From positions 1-57,500 of the forward strand of contig MCFG01000112.1 in NCBI GenBank assembly GCA_002104895.1: a stretch of 57,500 bases of DNA. Direction: 5' to 3'. A model generated the notes under the pieces. That model did not search any database and was not told where the DNA came from. It saw only the letters and a program-made list of their open reading frames with translations. The position numbers and the translations under genes are program-made. Shown here piece after piece: positions 47,021 to 57,500 of the stretch (the first letter of the stretch is position 1; each line of letters begins with the position of its first letter). The stretch is from Anaeromyces robustus. Lineage: Eukaryota; Neocallimastigomycota; Neocallimastigomycetes; Neocallimastigales; Neocallimastigaceae.

Positions 47021-48025
47021 AATAAGGAACATATGAAATTTATTAATATAATTAACTTTATTTATTAATGTTATTTTTTTATTTTATATATTATTTTATA
47101 TTACAGTTATATATGATATAATATATTTAAATATATTAAAAAGCAAAAATTAGTATTTATTACATTACATCATAATAAATTAATATAAATTAAAAAATAT
47201 ATGGAATATTTCATTTTCATAGCCCATAAATTATTTAATGAAAAAATTATAACAAAAAAAATAAATTAAAACCTAAACAGTTATAAATAAAATTTATTAT
47301 AAATTTTTTGTTATTATTATCATTAATTGTATTATTACTAAACAAAAAATTTATAATATTATATTATTAACTTTGTTAATATATTCATTATTTAAAAAAA
47401 AAAAGAATATATTATTATTAAAAATTATAAATTAACATAAGGAAAAAATTTTTAATTTAAAAAAGGAAAAAAAAGTAATGAAAAAAAAGATATAAAATAT
47501 TAAATTTAATGGTACACAAAAAAAAAACAAAATAGATTTTTAAAATTTTTAATTTTTAAAATTTAGATTAAAAAAAATTAAAAAATCCCAAAGAATGTTT
47601 ATTATAACAAGCCACAATTCTAGTAGTTTATGTGGCTGTATCATTACAATAAAGATAAAAAATGAATTATTCTACTGTTTGAATTTTTTCTAATTTAAAA
47701 TACTTAAACAAAAAATAAAACTTATTTTTGTCAAATTCTATAAATAATATAATAATAATATAATATCATAATAATTATTTCTTTACTTGGTAAAATATAC
47801 TTCTTCGCTTTACAAAATAAAGTAAATAATAATATAGTCATAAAAAAAAAAAAAAAAAGATCCTAAAAAATAAGTGCTATATTAACCTTTTATGATAGTT
47901 TATAAATCTGAATTCCATAACAACAAAAGATTCTAAAGTATATGTTAATTACAAAGATATATTTAAAGATTAAATGTCTTTGTAAGTTTATATTAATTTT
48001 ATAATTTATATTCATATTTTGGATA

Positions 48026-48059
<34 letters not shown>

Positions 48060-48298
48060 CTGTATATGATTTATGGATAATTATATATATATATATAACA
48101 ACTAAAGTATTTAATTTTTTAGATTTACATAAATATATATAATATAAGTTGAATATATAACTTTTTAATGTTAAATGTTTAATAATATTTAACAATAATA
48201 AAAAAATTATATAATCATAATAATAAAAAAAATTAAATAAACATATATATAAATAATAAAAAATAATAAAAAAATTACTAGTTTTTAAATAAAGTTCT

Positions 48299-48329
<31 letters not shown>

Positions 48330-49210
48330 ATAAGACTGTTTAAATATATATAAAGTATTAACTGCTATACTATTTTTTTTTTATAATTAATATTAATAAA
48401 AGTTTACCTAAAAAATATTAATTTTCATTTATATATTAAAAATTAATAAATATTTTAAAAAAAAAATATTATATATTTATAGAATATTCTAATATTCTAT
48501 ACATATAAAAATAATTACAACTATAAATATTTATTTATGAATAAATTAAATGAACATGTTAATTCCTTTTTTGCTTTAAATTTTTTGCTTTTTTTTTTTT
48601 TAATACCAAGTGATTATTTCTTTTAATTTTTGTATTTTTGTATTCTTTTCGGTTTTTTTTTTTTTTTTTTTCTATTTTCTTTAATTATATAAAATTATTT
48701 AAACTAAACTGTTTTGCTATAAAAATATAATAAAAAAAATGTATTTAAAAATAATATGTATATAAATAACAATAATAACAATGTTATAATATAAAATATA
48801 TAATTTATAAATAAAAAAATAAAAAGTTTAATTATATATTTGAAAAACAATGCATAAACACTTTTTTTTTTTTTTTTTATTGTTAAATATTAATTCTTTA
48901 TTTCTTTTTATTTTGTTTTATTAGATATTTTTTATTTTATTTTTGCTTTTTTTTTTCTTTTTCATTTTTTCTTTTTATTTTAGTTTTTTAATTTTATTTT
49001 CATTTTTTATTATAACTCATAGAATATATTGTTAATTGTTAAACACAAATATAATTTTAAAATTAAATGAAAAAAGTGGAAATCGATGTTATTTACTTTT
49101 ATTGACACAACTAGTATTAGTAATACTTCAATTATTACTTATATAATATCTGAATAATAATAATATGATTATTATTTTAGAACTAAAGAAAAAAAAGGAA
49201 TACTAAATAA
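47021..49210. other. Gene-poor spacer
   Basis: About 2.2 kb of AT-rich sequence, poly(T) runs at 48027-48054 and 48648-48670, and a TA run at about 48300-48326. No gene or RNA gene recognised on either strand. Confidence 0.7.
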
Positions 49211-49432
49211 TTTCCACTTAATTCTTCTATTAAGAATTATAATATTGATATAGTTAAATTACTCATAGTTTATACCATTAAATATAATATTATTTTGAAA
49301 TTCGAAAAAAAACAGATTCGTAATAAAACTTACAATATAAATCCCGAAATTATTAAATTATTATATGAATATGAAAAAGCTAAAATAAATAATATTGAAT
49401 GTAATTATAAATCACGAAATTATATTATATAA
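49211..49432 (+). pseudogene. Ankyrin-repeat-like remnant
   Basis: A 73-codon stretch without ATG that reads PLNSSIKNYNIDIVKLLIVY and later NINPEIIKLLYEYEKAKINN before a TAA. The pattern PL..AI.N.NIDIVKLLI is that of ankyrin repeats, a family very expanded in gut fungi (established knowledge). No upstream exons were found, and upstream frames are closed by stops, so a decayed fragment is the best reading. Confidence 0.45.
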
Positions 49433-50498
49433 GGAAAATTTTATATTAAATATAAAAATAATTTGTTTTTTATTTTTAAAATCATATTCAGAATAGTACA
49501 ACATATAGTTTTAAAAATATAAAGTAAAAATAAAATAATATATAATATAATATAATATAATATAATATAATTAATAAATATGGAATTTGTATGTAGTATT
49601 TCAATACAACAAATACTTCAAAATCCATATTCAAATTCATATTCACATTCAATACAATTTTCAGATTATTATCCATAAATTCCTTATTATGTAAAACCTC
49701 CACTATCATATTTATTAATAAAATAATAATATTGAAAAGGTTAAAAACCTTATAGACTTTACTAATAAATACGAGAACAAAGAATTTAATATAAATTAAA
49801 TATATAAATAATGAAATTATTATATTAATATACAAGTATTCTATTCTAAAGTTAATATGGAATATATTAATAATAGTAAACTTTTTTATAAATTTAAATG
49901 AAATTACTAAAAAAAAAAATACATCATTTTTATACAGTTTATTTTTTGAAAGAGATAATTAACCTTTTTATTTCGTACAAAATATTACAAAATATTAATA
50001 AATAAAAATATTTGTACAAAAAATGATATACATTAATTAAAACTAAAAAATTTATAAAAGAAACTGTATGAGAATCTAATAATAATTATTAATTATTATT
50101 AATTATTATAATATAAAAAAAAAAAAGGTTAAAATATTTATTTTGTTTATATGATTTGATTTATTATATGTTTAAAATATAAATATGATTTATTTATTTA
50201 TTATTATTTATTTATTTATTTATATTTTTATTTATTTATTTATTTATTTATTTATTTTCTAAAAAAAGTTCTTTAAAAAGTAAAATAATTTTTAATTCTA
50301 ATCCTTTATAAATAGTATTAATTTTAAAAATTTAGTTTAAATAAATAATATATATTTATATTGTGTAATCATAAATTATATAAAATAAAATATACCAATT
50401 TTTTATAAGTTAAATTAAATTATTGAGTTTATTTCTCAATTATTCAAAACTATTTTAGTTTTTTTATTTTTTAATTAAACGAATCATTAACAAAACAA

Positions 50499-50533
<35 letters not shown>

Positions 50534-51364
50534 TTATATATATAAAATTTTTGATTATCTATAATACAATTATATAATTTCAAATGGTCAATGAAATATA
50601 TAAATTGTTCATTTAAAGAAATATAATTAACATATTTTTTTTATTTAATTGTATGATATCGTTTTTCTTCTTTTATTTTTTTCTATCATCATATGTCATT
50701 ATAAATTTATCACAAATATTATAAATATGTTTCATCCATTTCTAAATTTAATGTCTAAATTCCTAACAAAACGATCAGGATCTTTTAAAAATTCATCGAT
50801 GATCATCATTTTTTTCTTCATATTCTTTTTTGCTTTTTCTTTTGTATTTCCATTTCAATGACATATTTTTCATTTAATTTTTGTATTTCAACGGCTTGCT
50901 TTTTCCTTTATTCCTACTTCCGTACTTATAAACAAAATCATGTTAATTGTGGAATACACAATGGTATAGTATCTTTATTCAATTAAGCATATATATATAT
51001 ATAAAACGAATTAAACAAGTATGGCAATGCTGAAAATACAGTAGGACAATCTAGTAGGATAGCTCAATAATGACAACAATTTTATTACTTTAATTATTAG
51101 GAAAGTCATATCCTTAATTATGTTATCTTTTTTTCTTTTTTTTTTTATTTTTTTCCCTATATTATTATAGTTTAAAATCATAATTAATAATGAATATTAA
51201 TAATTTACATTATATTAATTGTCATTTTTATATTAAATTTTTACTTTTTTTAAAAATTAAATTTTAATATAAATTATTATTTTGATTTTTACATTTATTT
51301 TAAAAACAAATAATATACAATAATATATATAATTATTTTTCTTTTATTAATTTTAAGTAAATAA
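49433..51364. other. Gene-poor spacer
   Basis: AT-rich spacer with a short TTTA run near 50190-50262. On the minus strand about 50715-50905 there are short peptide-like frames (one reading MMIIDEFLKDPDRFVRNLDI) broken by a frame change, possibly an old coding remnant. Nothing intact. Confidence 0.6.
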
Positions 51365-53487
<2,123 letters not shown>

Positions 53488-55389
53488 ATGGACGCCCCTT
53501 CCAATTCAATCAAGATTTTTGCAGGAAATGCACATATGGAACTTGCAAAACTTATTGCAAGGTTGTTATTTTCTTGATTAATATTATATATTATATATTA
53601 TATATTATATATAAATAAATATAAGATTATGTTATATTATATTAAATTATATAATTTTAAATGTTTAAAAAATTAATATATAATAAATAAATTATAATTA
53701 TTGAATTTAATTATAATTCAATTTAATTTAAATTTAAATATGATATAATATATGTATTTTTTGTTAGTATAAATATTTTAGTTAGTTTAAAATAAAGGCA
53801 AATTATATGGTTAATAAATATTTTTCTAGATTTAAAATAATAATGAATATTTTTTAAATTGAATAGATTATTATTAATAATATATTTTTATACTTTCATA
53901 TTATTTATTTCATAAATTTATATAATCTAAATATTATTACAAAATTCATATTAATAATAACTATTTATATGATATATAAAAATTTAATATAAATGTACTA
54001 ATTATATATAATATATATATATTTTTAAATAATTATGGAATTGATTATTGATATAAAATAATAATATATATAAAAATTTATAAATATAATATAAAAGACG
54101 TCTTAACTTAGATTTAGCTAAGGCAGCCGTTCTTAAATACACTAATAATGAGACTTCTGTTACTATTGGTGAATCAGTTCGTGATGAGGATGTTTACATT
54201 ATTCAACCAGGTTGTGGTGATATTAATGATAATTTAATGGAATTACTTATTATGATTCATGCTTGTAAAACAGCTTCTGCTCGTCGTATTACAGCTGTTA
54301 TTCCATGTTTCTTCTATGCTCGTCAAGATAAGAAAGATAAGTCTCGTGCTCCAATTTCCGCTAAGCTTATTGCTAATATGTTGACTGTTGCCGGTGCTAA
54401 CCATGTTATTACTATGGATCTTCATGCTTCACAAATTCAAGGTTTCTTTGATATTCCAGTAGATAACTTATATGCAGAACCATCAACTCTTAAGTACATT
54501 CGTGAATGTATTCCAGATTACAAGGAAGGAAAGGTTGTCATTGTTTCACCAGATGCTGGTGGTGCCAAACGGTAATAATTTATTTACTTAAATAAATATA
54601 ATTTATTATTAATTATCACATAAAGTATATATTTTTTAGAGAATTATTGATATATGAAATAATTGATAAAATTATTTAAAAATATTAATAAAGAATAAAA
54701 AAGAAACATTAATAAAAAAACTAAAAAAAAAAAAAAAAAATTATTAGCGGATTTAAAACAAAAATTATTATTATTATTATATATATTTTATTGATAAATA
54801 ATACAAATAATATTATTGAAGTAATATATATAATAATATTCAAAAAATTTAGATTTGAATGTGACATTAATAATAGCAATTACAATGAATAATAAATAAT
54901 ATGTTTTTCTTATTAATAAATTTTATTGTATTTTTATATATATTAACAAAAAAAAATAATAGTGCTACCTCCATTGCTGATAGATTAGATTTAGAATTTG
55001 CTCTTATTCATAAGGAACGTAAGAAGGCCAACTTTGTTTCAAGAATGGTTCTTGTTGGTGATGTTACTGGTAAGACTGCTGTTCTTGTTGATGATATGGC
55101 CGATACTTGTGGTACTTTAGGTAAAGCTGCTCAAACTTTAGTTGAAAATGGTGCTACAAAGGTTTACGCTATTGTTACACATGGTATTTTATCTGGTAAA
55201 GCTTGTGAAGTTATTAATAACTCTGCTTTAACTCAAGTTGTTGTTACAAATACTATTCCACATGAGGATAAGAAAAAATTATGTCCAAAGATTGCAACTA
55301 TTGATGTTTCTCCAACTATTGCTGAAGCTATTAGAAGAACTCATAATGGTGAATCTGTTAGTTACTTATTCCACAATGTTCCAGCTTAA
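53488..55389 (+). CDS. PRS: Ribose-phosphate pyrophosphokinase (PRPP synthetase)
   Basis: Exons 53488-53561, 54098-54571 and 54963-55389 join (phases 2, 2) to 324 residues, near the usual 318. It makes PRPP from ribose 5-phosphate and ATP, the entry metabolite for purine, pyrimidine, His and Trp synthesis, in the cytosol. Signatures: [67 protein letters not shown], flexible-loop region [12 protein letters not shown], and PRPP-binding loop [20 protein letters not shown]. All catalytic and binding residues expected of class I enzymes appear present. It has no fungal-type long insert. Codon use is biased to GGT/GCT/GTT, a sign of high expression compared with its neighbours. GMP synthase lies 1.4 kb downstream on the same strand. 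Confidence 0.97.
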
Positions 55390-56276
55390 TTTTAATTTTA
55401 ATAAAATAAAAGGATATTAATTAATATATATATTTAATGTATGAAGAATAAAAAACAAAATATATATATAATTTTTAGTCAAAAAAAAAAAAAAAAAAAA
55501 AAACTTTTAATTTATTTCATTATTACATTTTCAAATAAAAAAAAAATAAAAATAAAAATAAAAAAATTTTAATAATTCTAATAATATATATAAAAGAAGA
55601 AGAAAAAAACCAAAATCAAAATTAATCAATATATATATATATATAACAAAAACAAAAAATAAACATATAAAAAAAAGAACAAAATTGAAGAAAGATAAAA
55701 AAAAATTCAAGTTTTACACAAAAATAATAATCAAGATGTGAATAAAAATAACATAGTAACAAATATAAGAAAAAAAGGGAAAATTTTAATTCAATTAAAT
55801 TATAAAAATTATAAATACTATTTTTAAATAATAATAATTAAAATTATTGATATAAGAGCCTATCTAAATTATAATCTTTATTTAATAATTAAAAGAAAAA
55901 TAATTATCATATAAAAAAAAATGTATTAAACCATATAAAATAAAATAATAACCATACAATAGAAGGTTTTTTTATTTAATGTAGTTAATAAAAAAATCCT
56001 AAGTTATTTATTAATTTTTTTTTTAAAAACTAATAATAATCATTAATAAAAAATAATAAACAATTAATATATTAATAATAATTAATATTGTTAATTAAAA
56101 ATATATATTGAAATAATTTTAATTAATTTTTAATTATAAAATTTAGAAATAATTATTAGAAACATGAAAAATATGTTGGTATATGATATTATAAATTATA
56201 AGCATATTTTATTTTATTTTATTTTATTTTATTTTATCTTATTTTTTTAATAAATAATAGTTCTGTTTATTATATT

Positions 56277-56313
<37 letters not shown>

Positions 56314-56827
56314 ATATTATTTTATTTTGGATATTAAAAAAAAAATAGTCATTTAATATAAATTTTACTATTTATAAAATTATTTATTATAAGAAAAGAA
56401 TTTAAAACAAATTATAATCTATTTTTTTTTTTTTTTTTTTTTTTTTTATTAATATTATCATTATTTTAATGTAAAATTATAATTAATATTATTTTTTAAA
56501 ATTATTTAATCTTTTTTTTTTTTTTTTTTTAAAAATAAAACTTGAATATTAACCAATAAAATTTAAATTTAAACTTTTAAAAAAAGATGCATTCCAATCA
56601 TCAAAATAAAATTTATATATGATTATTATATATTAACAATATAATTTAAATATATTGCTATATTTATATTGAAATATCTATATCAGCATATATATATTTA
56701 AATATTAATTTATATAGTATTTTTTTTTCTTTACAGAAATTTTTTTTTTTTCTTTACAGAAATTTTTTTTTTAAAAAAATACTATACATAGTTATAGTTT
56801 TTGATGAATAATAATAAAAGATTAAAA
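55390..56827. other. Intergenic spacer upstream of GMP synthase
   Basis: AT-rich with A-runs after the PRPP synthetase stop, poly(T) tracts at about 56278-56310, 56421-56447 and 56512-56530, and a tandem TTTCTTTACAGAAATTTT duplication at about 56721-56770. No coding frame seen. Confidence 0.8.
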
Positions 56828-57500
56828 ATGAGTACTGCTATTAATCAAATTTACGATACTATTTTAATTCTTGATTTTGGTTCACAATATTCTCATCTTA
56901 TTACAAGAAGAGTTCGTGAACTTGGTGTTTACTGTGAACTTCAAGCTTGTACTTATAAGATCGATGATTTACCTTACAAACCAAAGGGTATTATATTATC
57001 TGGTGGTCCATACTCTGTTTATGATGATGTTTCACCACATATGGACAAGAAGGTTTGGGAATTAGGTGTTCCAGTTCTTGGTATCTGTTATGGTCTTCAA
57101 GTAAATATTTATTTTTTTATTAAAAAAAAAACTAAAAAAAAAAAAAAAAAATTAATAGAATAATGTTTTTTTTTTTTTTTTTTTTTTTTAATTGAAGAAA
57201 TTGTTGAAAATTTTTAATATGTAAATTATAAAGAATAGAAATAATTTTAAATAATTTTTAAATTATTATAGATTTATAAAAATTAATTGCATATTAAATA
57301 ATTATTAATATATTATATAATATAATATATTTTACTTTAATTAATTAAAAAGGAAATTGCTTGGGATCTTGGAGGTGAAGTTGCTCCATGTGAAAGCAGA
57401 GAATATGGTCATGCTGATATTAAAATTGTTGCTGAAAACAAATTATTCAAAGGTTTAGGTGATGACATGAAAGTTTGGATGAGTCATGGCGATCAATTAA
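56828..57500 (+). CDS. GUA1: GMP synthase (glutamine-hydrolysing), N-terminal part
   Basis: Exons 56828-57100 and 57353 onward (phase 0), cut by the window edge after about 140 residues. This is the class I glutamine amidotransferase domain: [33 protein letters not shown], the nucleophile loop [17 protein letters not shown] with the catalytic Cys, EYGHADI, and VWMSHGDQL with a domain-typical His. The ATP-pyrophosphatase and dimerisation domains lie beyond the window. The enzyme turns XMP into GMP, the last step to guanylate. An in-frame ATG at 56804 would add eight residues (MNNNKRLK); 56828 is chosen because family proteins begin close to this point. GGT/GTT-biased codons suggest strong expression, as in PRPP synthetase. 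Confidence 0.96.

Noticed and set aside
49575-49679. Short frame starting MEFVCSISIQQILQNPYSNS
   Set aside because: 35 codons, no supporting exons or recognisable motif.

Overview
This window looks like nuclear DNA of an extremely AT-rich, intron-rich fungus, most likely an anaerobic gut fungus (Neocallimastigomycota). The reasons are dense GT-AG introns, Asn/Ser homopolymer runs, very long ATT, TTTA and TTTTA microsatellites, fungal-type gene content, and TAA and TAG stops both in use. The organism is inferred; no marker in the window names it. All gene models below were joined by hand from reading frame, splice sites and family motifs. Every joined CDS keeps its frame across all junctions.

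Layout, left to right: (1) C-terminal part of a C2CD5/CDP138-like protein (+, 1-3888). (2) A seven-exon cyclophilin (-, 4819-6149), divergently paired with the splicing factor CWC15 (+, 6403-7992). (3) A repeat-rich spacer, then a divergent G-protein alpha subunit (+, 10613-13412). (4) Three minus-strand genes: Abp1/drebrin-like actin-binding protein with two SH3 domains (14186-17188), RNA polymerase I/III subunit RPAC1/AC40 (17924-20374) and a SAM + HMG-box protein (21268-24323). (5) A SET-domain protein with four AT-hooks (+, 26650-31642), convergent with a coilin homologue (-, 32125-34888). (6) A decayed MATE transporter (36054-39234). It carries an inverted/direct exon duplication and, at an exon/intron junction, a ~581-bp 5S rRNA-derived retroposon with an A-tail and a perfect 11-bp target-site duplication. 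(7) A small basic protein (-, 39952-40422), a U2 snRNA gene (+, ~40788-40975) and an SMP3/PIG-Z-like GPI mannosyltransferase (-, 41796-45107). (8) About 6 kb of nearly gene-free repeats with an ankyrin-like remnant. (9) An orphan 128-aa protein (51365-52200), PRPP synthetase (53488-55389) and the start of GMP synthase (56828-57500, cut by the edge).

Functional links: PRPP synthetase and GMP synthase are neighbours on one strand and belong to the same purine route. CWC15, coilin and U2 snRNA are three spliceosome-related loci within 35 kb. The most unusual item is the 5S-headed SINE-like element at 37231-37811. It is structured, visibly GC-richer than its surroundings, and has every hallmark of recent retroposition. 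Its middle also has a tRNA-like segment, so it may be a 5S/tRNA chimera of the kind known from vertebrate SINE3/AmnSINE1 families.
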